Below are positions 6,477-14,706 of a stretch of 14,755 nucleotides of DNA, in pieces. The stretch's first letter is position 1, and the number at the start of each line of letters is the position of its first letter. The DNA comes from an uncultured Oscillospiraceae bacterium. GTDB taxonomy: Bacteria; Bacillota; Clostridia; Oscillospirales; Acutalibacteraceae. Made by a program: the position numbers and the translations under genes. The notes under the pieces are model-generated. The model saw only the letters and a program-made list of their open reading frames with translations. It was not told the DNA's origin and did no database searches. The stretch lies in contig USCI01000062.1 in the NCBI GenBank assembly GCA_900553255.1, positions 1-14,755 of the forward strand, written 5' to 3'.

Positions 6477-6624
6477 GAGTTTAAAGCTGCGGCGGAATGC
6501 GGGTATGCGCGGGCGGACCCATGAGGAGTGAGCCGGTGCAGGATGTTGAAAACAGGCACTGCAGCCGCCGGAAGAAGCACTGCCCGCAAGGGAACGGACA
6601 TCGGCAAAGGGAAGGAATGCCAGG

Positions 6625-7674
6625 ATGGAAATGGATTACGAAAACCGCATGGTGTCGATGGAGGCGCTGCCGGAGGACGACGGCGACAACCCTCTGCGCC
6701 CACGGCTGTTAAAGGAATACATAGGACAGCAGAAGGTCAAGGAAAACCTGTCGGTGTTCATCGACGCGGCCAAGCTGCGCGGTGAGGCGCTGGATCACGT
6801 GCTGCTGTACGGCCCTCCGGGACTTGGCAAAACCACCCTCGCGGCGATTATTGCGGCGGAGCTGGGGGTCAATTTCCGCATCACCTCCGGCCCCGCGCTC
6901 GAGCGTGCGGGGGATCTGGCGGCGCTGCTGACCAACCTCGAGCAGGGCGACGTGCTGTTTATCGACGAGATCCACCGGCTGCCCCGCACGGTGGAGGAGA
7001 TCCTGTATCCCGCAATGGAGGATTTTGCCATCGACATCATCAACGGCAAGGGGCAGGGCGCGGCGTCGATCCATCTGCCGCTGCCGCGCTTTACCCTCAT
7101 CGGCGCGACCACCCGGGCGGGACAGCTTTCCGCCCCGCTGCGCGACCGGTTCGGGGTGATCTTCCGGCTGGAGCTGTACACCCCGGAGGAGCTCGGCGAA
7201 ATTGTCACGCGCAGCGCGCGGATCCTCGGCATCCCGTGCGACCACGACGGCGCGCTGGAAATCGCCTCCCGCTGCCGCGGTACGCCGCGTATCGCCAACC
7301 GCATGCTCAAGCGGGTGCGGGATTTCGCGCAGGTGATGAACAACGGCGAAATCAACGCCGAAACCGCTGCCAAGGCGCTCGACCGCCTGGAGGTGGATGA
7401 GCTGGGGCTGGATATGGTCGACCGGAGGATGCTGCAAGCGATGATCAAGCACTACGGCGGCGGCCCGGTCGGGCTGGACACCCTGGCGGCGGTCATCGGT
7501 GAGGAAGCGGTGACCATCGAGGATGTCTATGAGCCGTATCTCATGCAGATCGGCTTCATCAGCCGCACACCGCGCGGGCGCGTGGTGCTGCCGGCGGCCT
7601 ATCAGCATCTGGGCATCCCCTATGCGGGCGGTGCTCCCGGTACAGGAGCGGTCCAGATGACCTTCTCCGATTAA
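6625..7674 (+). CDS. ruvB: Holliday junction branch migration ATPase RuvB
   Basis: RuvB is the hexameric AAA+ motor that pumps DNA through the RuvA-junction complex. Length 349, typical. Visible parts: Walker A GPPGLGKT (63-70), Walker B with DEIH (114-117), sensor 1 GATTR (160-164), the Arg-finger region PLRDRFG (171-177, Arg173/Arg175), and a C-terminal winged helix ending with the family signature RTPRGR (314-319) that binds DNA. ATG 6625 follows GGGAAGGAA (6609-6617) at close to ideal spacing; a second in-frame ATG two codons later is possible. The 148-base gap after ruvA is unusually long for ruvAB, and I see neither a promoter nor a convincing gene in it. Confidence 0.97.
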   Translation: MEMDYENRMVSMEALPEDDGDNPLRPRLLKEYIGQQKVKENLSVFIDAAKLRGEALDHVLLYGPPGLGKTTLAAIIAAELGVNFRITSGPALERAGDLAALLTNLEQGDVLFIDEIHRLPRTVEEILYPAMEDFAIDIINGKGQGAASIHLPLPRFTLIGATTRAGQLSAPLRDRFGVIFRLELYTPEELGEIVTRSARILGIPCDHDGALEIASRCRGTPRIANRMLKRVRDFAQVMNNGEINAETAAKALDRLEVDELGLDMVDRRMLQAMIKHYGGGPVGLDTLAAVIGEEAVTIEDVYEPYLMQIGFISRTPRGRVVLPAAYQHLGIPYAGGAPGTGAVQMTFSD

Positions 7675-7699
7675 ATCTGACGAAATGAGGTAACAGACT

Positions 7700-9058
7700 A
7701 TGGGACGACTTTTTGGAACCGACGGCGCGCGCGGCGTGGCCAACACCGAACTGACCTGTGAGCAGGCGATGGCGATCGGCCGCGCGGCGGCGATGGTGCT
7801 CATCGAGGCCAAGCACGGCCGCCCGCGGGTGGTGATCGGCAAGGACACCCGTGCCTCCTCCGACATGCTCGAGGCCGCCCTGGCCGCCGGCTTCTGCTCG
7901 GTGGGCGCGGACGTCGAGCTGCTCGGCGTGGTGCCGACCCCGGCGGTGGCGTATCTGGTCAGCCTGTACAAGGCGGACGCCGGCGTGATGATTTCCGCCT
8001 CCCACAACCCCTGCGAATACAACGGCATCAAGATTTTCAACGGCGAAGGCTATAAGCTGTCCGACGCGCTCGAGGAGGAAATCGAGGCGATCGTGCTCGA
8101 CGGCGCACAGACGCCGCCCACCCCGGTGGGCGGGGACGTGGGCCGCATCTCCCGCTGCGACAAGGCGGCGGACGACTACGTGCGCCATGTGGCCTCGGTG
8201 ACCGACGTCAACCTGCGCGGCATGAAGATCGCGGTGGACTGCGCGAACGGTTCGGCGAGCGCCACCGCCCGGCGGCTGTTCTCCCTGCTTGGGGCGGACT
8301 GCGTTTTCCTCAACGACCAGCCGGACGGGGTGAATATCAACGAGAACTGCGGTTCCACCCATATCGAGCAGCTCGCGGAGTTCGTCAAGAAGCTGCACTA
8401 TTTCGCCGGTATCGCCTTCGACGGCGACGCCGACCGCTGCCTGGCGGTGGATGAAGAGGGCAACCTGGTCGACGGCGACAAGATCATTGCGGCGCTGGCG
8501 ATCCAGATGAAGGCGGATGGCCGGCTCGACGGCGACGCGGCGGTGGTCACGGTGATGAGCAACCTCGGCTTCTTCCGCTGCTGCGAGGCCAACGGGGTCA
8601 AGCCGGTTGCGACCAAGGTCGGCGACCGCTATGTGCTCGAGGAAATGCGCGAGCACGGCTACAAGATCGGCGGCGAGCAGTCCGGCCACATCATTTTCCT
8701 CGATCATGCCACCACCGGCGACGGCCAGCTGTCGGCGGTCAAGCTGCTTTCCCTGTGCCGCGAAAAGGGGCAGAAGCTGTCCCGCGTGGCGTCGGTGATG
8801 GAGCGCTATCCGCAGGTGCTCATCAACGTCCGGGCGGACGCGCAGCAGAAGGCGCGCTATGCCGCGGATCAGGCGCTCGCCGACTACATCAGCGGCGCCA
8901 ACGACAGCCTTGGCCGCGACGGCCGGGTGCTGGTGCGGGTTTCCGGCACCGAGCCGCTGCTGCGGGTGATGGTGGAAGGCCGCGATTTCGATGAAATCAA
9001 CAGGTGTGCGGTGGAGATCGCCGAGCGCATCAAGGCGTCGATTGCGGCAGAAGAATAA
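7700..9058 (+). CDS. glmM: Phosphoglucosamine mutase GlmM
   Basis: GlmM interconverts glucosamine-6-phosphate and glucosamine-1-phosphate, the step leading to UDP-GlcNAc for peptidoglycan. It has 452 residues, the usual size. It opens with the GlmM-type GRLFGTDGARG. The catalytic phosphoserine is Ser101 in ISASHNP (98-104), the metal-binding loop is DGDADR (241-246), the sugar loop GGEQSGH (324-330), and the phosphate-binding loop RVSGTEPLLRVMVEG (413-427). The Ser-His-Asn-Pro pattern with these loops separates GlmM from general phosphomannomutases. ATGAGG lies nine bases before the ATG. It follows ruvB by 25 bases. The usual Firmicutes partners cdaA and ybbR are not next to it, and no glmS is in the window. 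Confidence 0.97.
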   Translation: MGRLFGTDGARGVANTELTCEQAMAIGRAAAMVLIEAKHGRPRVVIGKDTRASSDMLEAALAAGFCSVGADVELLGVVPTPAVAYLVSLYKADAGVMISASHNPCEYNGIKIFNGEGYKLSDALEEEIEAIVLDGAQTPPTPVGGDVGRISRCDKAADDYVRHVASVTDVNLRGMKIAVDCANGSASATARRLFSLLGADCVFLNDQPDGVNINENCGSTHIEQLAEFVKKLHYFAGIAFDGDADRCLAVDEEGNLVDGDKIIAALAIQMKADGRLDGDAAVVTVMSNLGFFRCCEANGVKPVATKVGDRYVLEEMREHGYKIGGEQSGHIIFLDHATTGDGQLSAVKLLSLCREKGQKLSRVASVMERYPQVLINVRADAQQKARYAADQALADYISGANDSLGRDGRVLVRVSGTEPLLRVMVEGRDFDEINRCAVEIAERIKASIAAEE

Positions 9059-9076
9059 AGGAGCGGTTGGAAACGG

Positions 9077-9943
9077 ATGAGAGCGGCGGACAGGTGGAAA
9101 GACTATGAATTGATCGACGCTTCGGACGGCGAACGGCTGGAGCGCTGGGGCGATATCCTGCTGATCCGCCCGGATCCGCAGGTGGTCTGGCATACGCCGC
9201 GCCGCGATCCCCGCTGGAAGCAGGCGGCCGCCCGCTATGTCCGTTCGTCCTCCGGCGGCGGGGCATGGGATAACCGCCGGCCGCTGCCGGAGGTCTGGTC
9301 GGTCGGCTACGGCGGGATGACCTTCCGGCTCAAGCCGATGGGCTTTAAGCACACCGGCCTGTTTCCCGAGCAGGCGGTCAACTGGGATTACATGGGCGCG
9401 CTCATCCGCGGCGCCGGCCGGCCGGTCCGGGTGCTCAACCTGTTCGGCTACACCGGCGCGGCCACCCTCGCGTGCGCGCAGGCGGGCGCCGCCGTCACCC
9501 ATGTGGACGCCTCGAAGGGCATGGTGGCCTGGGGCAAGGAAAACGCACAGGCCTCCGGGCTTGCCGACCGGCCGATCCGCTGGCTGGTGGACGACTGCGG
9601 CAAGTTTGTGCAGCGGGAACAGCGGCGCGGCAACACCTACGACGCGATCCTCATGGATCCGCCCTCCTACGGCCGTGGACCGGGCGGCGAGGTGTGGAAG
9701 CTCGAGGAGCAGATTTACGGGCTGGTGGAGCAGTGCACGGCGCTGCTCGGCGATAAGCCGCTGTTTTTTGCCATCAACTCCTATACCGCGGGATTATCCC
9801 CGTCGGTGATGCAGTATATCCTCGGGGCGCTGCTCGTGCCCCGATGGGGCGGGCGGGTGCACTCGGATGAGATCGGCCTGCCGGTGACGGCGAGCGGACT
9901 GGTGCTGCCGTGCGGCGCGACCGCGATCTGGCAGAAGGCTTGA
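9077..9943 (+). CDS. Class I SAM-dependent methyltransferase (RlmI/RlmK-like, COG1092 type)
   Basis: A 288-residue predicted methyltransferase, probably acting on rRNA or another nucleic acid. The Rossmann-fold domain begins near residue 75. Motif I is NLFGYTGAAT (121-130), the acidic residue ending strand 2 is Asp144 in THVDASKGM, a motif III-like VDDCGKF lies at 171-177, and motif IV is DPPSYGRG (194-201). DPPSY is the form seen in RlmI-type m5C and related rRNA methyltransferases. It differs from E. coli RlmI by lacking an N-terminal PUA domain; instead about 70 residues rich in Trp and Arg precede the fold. Target base is unknown. The nearest strong ribosome site, AAAGGAG (9057-9063), is 13 bases from the ATG, slightly long. 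It sits 18 bases after glmM and 7 bases before ecfA1. Confidence 0.85.
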   Translation: MRAADRWKDYELIDASDGERLERWGDILLIRPDPQVVWHTPRRDPRWKQAAARYVRSSSGGGAWDNRRPLPEVWSVGYGGMTFRLKPMGFKHTGLFPEQAVNWDYMGALIRGAGRPVRVLNLFGYTGAATLACAQAGAAVTHVDASKGMVAWGKENAQASGLADRPIRWLVDDCGKFVQREQRRGNTYDAILMDPPSYGRGPGGEVWKLEEQIYGLVEQCTALLGDKPLFFAINSYTAGLSPSVMQYILGALLVPRWGGRVHSDEIGLPVTASGLVLPCGATAIWQKA

Positions 9944-9950
9944 AAACCCG

Positions 9951-10856
9951 ATGGCGAAAGGAATGGACGCACAGGTGGAATTTCTTGAGGAGAATGCCAT
10001 CCTCCGCGCTCAGGAGGTGCATTTTCAATACGATATGGGCGAAAACGAGGCGCCCCTGACCGTGCTCGACGGGATCGACCTGTCGATCCGGCAGGGGAGC
10101 TTTGTCGCGCTGCTCGGGCACAACGGATCCGGGAAGTCCACGCTCGCCAAGCATTTCAACGCTATCCTGCTGCCCACCGGCGGTACGGTGTACGTCAAGG
10201 ACATTCCGACGAGCGACGAGAGCAAAAAATTCGACGTGCGCCGCATCGTCGGTATGGTGCTGCAGAATCCCGACAACCAGCTGGTGTCCACCATCGTGGA
10301 GGAGGATGTGGCCTTCGGGCCGGAAAACCTCGGCGTGCCGCCTAAGGAGATCCGCGAACGGGTGGATGATGCGCTGCGCGCGGTGGGGATGTACGACTAC
10401 CGCCTGCATGCGCCGGACAAGCTGTCCGGCGGGCAGAAGCAGCGGGTGGCCATCGCAGGCATCATTGCGATGCAGCCGGAATGCATCGTGCTCGATGAGC
10501 CGACCGCCATGCTCGATCCGCAGGGCCGGCGCGAGGTGATGGACACCATCCGCGCCCTCAACCGCGAGCGGGGGATTACGGTGGTGCTGATTACCCACTA
10601 CATGGACGAGGCGGTGCAGGCTGAGCGGGTGGTGGTCATGGATGACGGCCATGTGCTTATGGACGGCGCACCGCGGGACATTTTTTCGCAGGTGGAGCGC
10701 CTGCGCGCGGTGGAGCTGGATGTGCCGCAGCCGACCGAGCTGTGCGAACGCCTGCGCGCCGCCGGCGTACCGCTGCCCGGCGGGATCCTGACGGCGGAGG
10801 AATGCGCCGAGGCGTTATCTTTGGTATGGGAGGGGCCGCGCAATGCCGCTGATTGA
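9951..10856 (+). CDS. ecfA1: ECF transporter ATPase EcfA1
   Basis: One of two ATPases that drive energy-coupling-factor vitamin and metal uptake, on the cytoplasmic face with EcfA2 and EcfT. In its 301 residues are Walker A GHNGSGKST (56-64), the Q-loop VLQNPDNQ (Gln105), signature LSGGQKQR (158-165), Walker B with DEPT (182-185) and the switch His216. The QNPDNQ loop followed by FGPENLG (122-128) is characteristic of EcfA rather than general ABC ATPases. The C-terminal 60 residues form the EcfA dimerisation tail. Start: ATG 9951 with a weak AGAAGG upstream; ATG 9963 is also possible, since homology begins only near residue 17. It overlaps ecfA2 by 14 bases. Confidence 0.93.
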   Translation: MAKGMDAQVEFLEENAILRAQEVHFQYDMGENEAPLTVLDGIDLSIRQGSFVALLGHNGSGKSTLAKHFNAILLPTGGTVYVKDIPTSDESKKFDVRRIVGMVLQNPDNQLVSTIVEEDVAFGPENLGVPPKEIRERVDDALRAVGMYDYRLHAPDKLSGGQKQRVAIAGIIAMQPECIVLDEPTAMLDPQGRREVMDTIRALNRERGITVVLITHYMDEAVQAERVVVMDDGHVLMDGAPRDIFSQVERLRAVELDVPQPTELCERLRAAGVPLPGGILTAEECAEALSLVWEGPRNAAD

Positions 10857-11712
10857 GACAAAAGGCCTGACCTATACCTATTCGCCGGGCACGCCGTTTG
10901 AAAAGACCGCGATAAACGGGGTTTCCCTGACGGTGGAGCACGGGGAATTCGTCGGGGTGATCGGCCATACCGGGTCGGGCAAGTCCACGCTGGTGCAGCA
11001 TCTCAACGGGCTGCTGCGCCCGACCGCCGGCCAGGTGCTGCTCGACGGGCAGGACATCTGGAAGGAGCCGAAGAAAATCCGGGCGGTGCGTTTCCGGGTG
11101 GGTATGGTGTTCCAGTACCCGGAGCACCAGCTGTTCGAGGAAACCACCTACAAGGATATCGCGTTCGGCCCGAAAAATATGGGGCTGAACGAGCAGGAAA
11201 TCGACGAGCGGGTGCGGCGCGCGGCCGAATTTGTGGGGCTTAAGCCCGAACTGCTCGAAAAATCGCCGTTTGAGCTGTCCGGCGGGGAAAAGCGCCGGGC
11301 CGCGATCGCCGGTGTGATGGCGATGGAGCCGGAGGTGCTCATCCTCGATGAGCCGACCGCCGGCCTCGACCCGAAGGGCCGCGACCTGATGCTCGAGCAG
11401 CTGCGCCGCTACCGCCGCGAAAAGGATGTGACGGTGCTGCTGGTCTCCCACAGCATGGAGGATGTCGCGCGGGTGGCCGACAAGGTGCTGGTGATGCATC
11501 AGGCGGAAATCGCGATGGTCGACCGCACCCCCGCGGTGTTTTCCCGCGCGGCCGAGCTTGAGGCGATCGGGCTGTCGGTGCCCGCGGTGACCCGGGTGTT
11601 TATGCTGCTGCGCGAAAAAGGGCTTGATCCCGGCGACAACGCCTACACCGTCGAACAGGCGGTCGGGCAGCTGCTTCCCCTGCTGAAAAAAGGGGGTGCG
11701 CCGCATGCTTAA
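10843..11712 (+). CDS. ecfA2: ECF transporter ATPase EcfA2
   Basis: Second ATPase of the ECF module, 289 residues. Walker A is GHTGSGKST (41-49), the Q-loop VFQYPEHQLFEE includes Gln91, the signature is LSGGEKRR (145-152), Walker B carries DEPT (169-172), and the switch histidine is His203. The pairing QYPEHQLFEE with FGPKNMG marks EcfA2, whereas its upstream neighbour has the EcfA1 form QNPDNQ. Both nucleotide-site motif sets look catalytically complete. The gene begins inside the last 14 bases of ecfA1 and its own end overlaps ecfT by 8 bases, so the three are likely translated in a coupled way and in fixed ratio. Confidence 0.94.
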   Translation: MPLIETKGLTYTYSPGTPFEKTAINGVSLTVEHGEFVGVIGHTGSGKSTLVQHLNGLLRPTAGQVLLDGQDIWKEPKKIRAVRFRVGMVFQYPEHQLFEETTYKDIAFGPKNMGLNEQEIDERVRRAAEFVGLKPELLEKSPFELSGGEKRRAAIAGVMAMEPEVLILDEPTAGLDPKGRDLMLEQLRRYRREKDVTVLLVSHSMEDVARVADKVLVMHQAEIAMVDRTPAVFSRAAELEAIGLSVPAVTRVFMLLREKGLDPGDNAYTVEQAVGQLLPLLKKGGAPHA

Positions 11713-12517
11713 CGGCATCACGATCGGTCAGTTCTTCCCCGGCAATTCGGTGCTGCACCGGATGGATCCCCGGATGAAGCTGATCTGGACGATCGGTTAC
11801 ATCGTGCTGGTGTTCATCCCGCACAACTGGGTCGGCATCGCCGCGGCGATTGCGCTGCTGGTGCTGGCAGTGCTGGTCTCCCGGCTGCCGCTGCGGCTCA
11901 TTTTCAAAAGCGTGAAGCCGATCCTGCCGATCATCCTGTTTACCTCGCTGATCAACATGTTCTATGTCAAGGGGGACCCGCTGTTCGACTGGGGGTTCAT
12001 CCACATCACGGTGCAGGGCGTGGTGACGGCGGTATTCATCGCCATACGCATCCTCTGCCTGATCGCGGGCAGCTCGCTGCTGACCTACACCACCTCGCCG
12101 ACCGCGCTGACCGACGGGCTCGAACGGCTGCTGCGGCCGCTGCAGGTGGTGCATCTCAATGTACACGAGCTGGCGATGATGATGACCATCGCGCTGCGGT
12201 TTATCCCGACGCTTATCGACGAGACCGACAAGATCATGTCCGCCCAGAAGGCGCGCGGCGCCGATATGGAAAGCGGCGGGCTGCTGCAGCGCATCCGGGC
12301 GCTGATCCCGGTGCTGATCCCGCTGTTCGTTTCGGCGTTCCGGCGGGCGTACGAGCTGGCGATTGCGATGGAGTGCCGCTGCTATCAGGGCGGTTCAGGC
12401 CGCACCCGGATGAAGCAGCTGCATTATGCGGCGCGGGACTGGGTGGCGTTCGCGGTGCTGCTCGTGTTTATCGGCGGCATCATCGCGCTGAATTTTGTGA
12501 TTCCGGCCTCGATCTGA
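11705..12517 (+). CDS. ecfT: ECF transporter transmembrane scaffold EcfT
   Basis: EcfT is the membrane protein that couples EcfA1/EcfA2 to interchangeable substrate-binding S components. Its 270 residues include hydrophobic segments at about 26-38, 43-59, 72-88, 104-128 and 245-266. The two coupling helices carry the family motifs: Ala-Arg-Gly at 183-185 in QKARGAD, and a second in RAYELAIAMECRCYQGG (214-230). The ATG at 11705 is chosen over a GTG at 11696 because GGGGG (11692-11696) lies eight bases before it. No S component gene is in the window, so this is a shared (group II) module and its substrates are set elsewhere in the genome. Confidence 0.94.
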   Translation: MLNGITIGQFFPGNSVLHRMDPRMKLIWTIGYIVLVFIPHNWVGIAAAIALLVLAVLVSRLPLRLIFKSVKPILPIILFTSLINMFYVKGDPLFDWGFIHITVQGVVTAVFIAIRILCLIAGSSLLTYTTSPTALTDGLERLLRPLQVVHLNVHELAMMMTIALRFIPTLIDETDKIMSAQKARGADMESGGLLQRIRALIPVLIPLFVSAFRRAYELAIAMECRCYQGGSGRTRMKQLHYAARDWVAFAVLLVFIGGIIALNFVIPASI

Positions 12518-12525
12518 GCCGGGCC

Positions 12526-12532
12526 AAGGAGG
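12526..12532 (+). promoter_or_regulatory. Ribosome binding site of truA
   Basis: AAGGAGG, six bases before the ATG at 12539, is a full match to the 16S tail. It decides the start and lies within the 21-base gap after ecfT. Confidence 0.8.
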
Positions 12533-12538
12533 GCGACC

Positions 12539-13297
12539 ATGCACAGACGACTGCTGCTGACCCTGCGGTATGACGGGACGCGCTACTGCGGCTGGCAGGT
12601 ACAGAAAAACGCCGTTTCGGTGCAGCAGACGGTGCAGGACGCGATCGAAAGGGTGACCGGCGTGCGCGCCGGGCTGACCGGCTGCTCCCGCACCGACGCG
12701 GGGGTGCATGCGGATATGTACTGCTGTGCGTTTGACACCGAAAGCCGGCTGCCGGAGGACAAGATGGTGCTGGCACTCAACGCCTGGCTGCCGGCGGATG
12801 TCGCAGTGTACGGGTGCCGTCAGGTCCCGGAGGATTTCCATCCGCGGTACGACGCGCTGGGCAAGCGGTATATCTACCGGGTCTGGAACGCGGCGGCGCG
12901 CAACCCGTTTTGGGAGGGCCGCGCGCTGCACCGGCGCGGGCGGCTGGATGAGGCGGTGCTGGACCGGGCTGCCGCGGCCTTCATCGGCCGGCACGACTAT
13001 GCCGGTTTCTGTGCGGCCGGCAGTGCGGTGGAGGATACGGTGCGCACCGTACGGCGCGCGCAGGTTGCCCGCGAGGGCGATATGGTGCTTTTCACGGTGG
13101 AGGCGGACGGCTTTCTGTATCACATGGTGCGGATCATGGCCGGTACCCTGCTGGACATTGCGGCGGGACGGATGGCGGCGGAGGAGCTGCCGGCGGTCCT
13201 CGCTTCCTGCGACCGCGGCCGGGCGGGTTTCACCGCGCCGGCGTGCGGATTATGGCTCGACCGGGTGTTTTATCCGACAGAATACGGGATATCCTGA
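12539..13297 (+). CDS. truA: tRNA pseudouridine synthase A (tRNA pseudouridine38-40 synthase)
   Basis: TruA converts uridines 38-40 of the tRNA anticodon arm to pseudouridine. The 252 residues fit the bacterial family (E. coli 270). The start LLLTLRYDGTRYCGWQ is the typical first strand. The catalytic Asp53 is in CSRTDAGVHA (49-58), the RTDAGVH signature. Further conserved parts include the KRYIYRVWN region (about 108-116), the NPFW segment (about 122-125) and FLYHMVRIMAGTLLDI near the C-terminus (about 191-206). It follows ecfT by 21 bases. The ecfA1-ecfA2-ecfT-truA order is the classic Firmicutes arrangement, normally behind rpoA/rplQ, but here it lies behind a methyltransferase gene. Confidence 0.96.
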   Translation: MHRRLLLTLRYDGTRYCGWQVQKNAVSVQQTVQDAIERVTGVRAGLTGCSRTDAGVHADMYCCAFDTESRLPEDKMVLALNAWLPADVAVYGCRQVPEDFHPRYDALGKRYIYRVWNAAARNPFWEGRALHRRGRLDEAVLDRAAAAFIGRHDYAGFCAAGSAVEDTVRTVRRAQVAREGDMVLFTVEADGFLYHMVRIMAGTLLDIAAGRMAAEELPAVLASCDRGRAGFTAPACGLWLDRVFYPTEYGIS

Positions 13298-13315
13298 TGA
13301 AAGGGGGCACGGCTG

Positions 13316-14656
13316 ATGGCGAAAAAACAGGATTTACGGGTGAAAACGCGGAAAAAGCGGGAGTCGCCGTATCAAAAAATCCGCGACAGCCTGCAGGTGC
13401 CGGCGGATGCGCCGGACGAGGAAGGCGCCGAGCCGTCCCCCGTCCGGGAGGTCAGCCGGAAGTCCCGCCGCAGGCGGCGCCGGGTGCTGCGGGTGATATC
13501 GCGGCTGATTATCCTCGCCGCGCTGGCACTGGCGGTCTATTTGGTGTGGCAGAACTGGGACAAGCTGTCGCCGGCCAACCTGATCGTCTGGATAGAGGAC
13601 ACCTTTTCCGGCAAGGGGCAAAACGGGAGCTTCCCGGTGGAGCTTTCCGGCGGGACGGTGGTCGGTATGGAAGAGATGGACGGCAATCTTGCCGTGCTGA
13701 CCGATACCGAGTTCCGCATGTACAGGGAAAACGGCGCCGAGCTTCTGCGCCGCACGCTCGGCTACAGCAATGCGCAGCTATGCACGGCGGGAGAATATGC
13801 GCTGATTGCGGAGCTCGGCGGCAGCCGGTTCCGGCTCGAAACCCGGGCGGAAACGGTGCTGAATGTGACCAACGACAACCAGGCGGTGGATGAAAACAAC
13901 AAGGTCGCGCAGATCCTGGATGTGCCGCTGGGCAACAACATCCTCGCCGCCGATGTCGATGAAAATGGACGGATGGCGTTCGTAACCGCGGCTTCGCAGA
14001 GCTTTCTTTCCGAGGTGGTAGTATACAGCAGAAAAGGCCAGCAGCTGTTCCGGGCGGAGGACACCGAAATGATGGCGGTGGACGTCGCCCTGAGCCCGGA
14101 CGGCACCCAGGTGGCGGTGGTGGGCGTATCCGCCGAGGGCGGTCCGGTTACTTCGACGCTGAAGGTGTACGATCTGAATGCACCGGACCAGGCACCCTGG
14201 GAGCACACCGAAAGCGAAACCATGCTGCTGGGGGTGGACTATTTTGCCGGCGGTACGGTGGCGGCGGTGGGCGACAACGCGGTGTGGGTCGCCAAGCCGA
14301 ACGGCGCGCTGTTTGAAAAGCAGGAATACGACGACCGGCAGCTGGCGGGCTTTGCGATCGGCGAGGACTGTGCGGCGCTGGTGCTGCAGAAATATGGCAG
14401 CAGCGACGGCGGGGAACTGATGATGGTGCTGCCCACCGGGGACGTGTCCTTTACGCAAACGTTTGATGAGGCCTTCCGGCAGGTGGCCCCCGCCGACAAC
14501 GGCGTACTGCTGCTGGTGGCCGGAAAGCTGTACCAGACCGATCTCAAGGGACTCGGCACGCCGGTCGAGGTGCAGCAGGACTGCCAGCGGGTTGAAAAGA
14601 TCGGCAACACGCTGGTGACGCTTGGTCTCGCTGAGCTGCGCCGGGTGGACACCTGA
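13316..14656 (+). CDS. Membrane-anchored protein, DUF5711-like, probably beta-propeller-like outside
   Basis: This 446-residue protein resembles the DUF5711 family of Clostridia; its function is unknown to me. The N-terminus (1-57) is cytoplasmic and strongly basic, with a run of Arg at about 51-56. One membrane helix (about 58-78) follows, giving a type II anchor by the positive-inside rule. The remaining 365 or so residues should face outside. They show repeated short beta-strand blocks, such as GNLAVLTDTEFRMYRENG and VALSPDGTQVAVVGVSAEGG, recalling WD40/PQQ-like propeller blades, without enzyme motifs I can name. There is no lipobox and no cleavable signal. AAAGGGGG (13299-13306) lies nine bases before the ATG, and truA ends 18 bases before it, so it is probably the last gene of the cluster. 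DUF assignment is from recollection of the sequence pattern, not a search. Confidence 0.75.
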   Translation: MAKKQDLRVKTRKKRESPYQKIRDSLQVPADAPDEEGAEPSPVREVSRKSRRRRRRVLRVISRLIILAALALAVYLVWQNWDKLSPANLIVWIEDTFSGKGQNGSFPVELSGGTVVGMEEMDGNLAVLTDTEFRMYRENGAELLRRTLGYSNAQLCTAGEYALIAELGGSRFRLETRAETVLNVTNDNQAVDENNKVAQILDVPLGNNILAADVDENGRMAFVTAASQSFLSEVVVYSRKGQQLFRAEDTEMMAVDVALSPDGTQVAVVGVSAEGGPVTSTLKVYDLNAPDQAPWEHTESETMLLGVDYFAGGTVAAVGDNAVWVAKPNGALFEKQEYDDRQLAGFAIGEDCAALVLQKYGSSDGGELMMVLPTGDVSFTQTFDEAFRQVAPADNGVLLLVAGKLYQTDLKGLGTPVEVQQDCQRVEKIGNTLVTLGLAELRRVDT

Positions 14657-14676
14657 TCGGGATTCTGAATAACAAA

Positions 14677-14706
14677 ACGGGAACCGGCGTGTGAACCGCA
14701 TCCCGT
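14677..14706 (-). terminator. Possible minus-strand terminator at the right edge
   Basis: ACGGGA (14677-14682) and TCCCGT (14701-14706) are exact complements, with a further small CGG/CCG pairing inside. On the plus strand no T-tract follows. Read leftward, the stem is followed by TTTTGTTATTC. It may therefore end a gene arriving from the right, outside the window, or act in both directions. The stem is short and the call is tentative. Confidence 0.3.

Noticed and set aside
6497..6712. A 71-codon frame between ruvA and ruvB.
   Set aside because: It is rich in Arg, Trp, Cys and His, has no homology I recognise, and runs out of frame into ruvB; it looks like a shadow.
6709..9502. Minus-strand frames of 443 and 647 codons opposite ruvB, glmM and the methyltransferase.
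   Set aside because: Same shadow composition, no ribosome sites or promoters, and the plus-strand genes carry full sets of family motifs.
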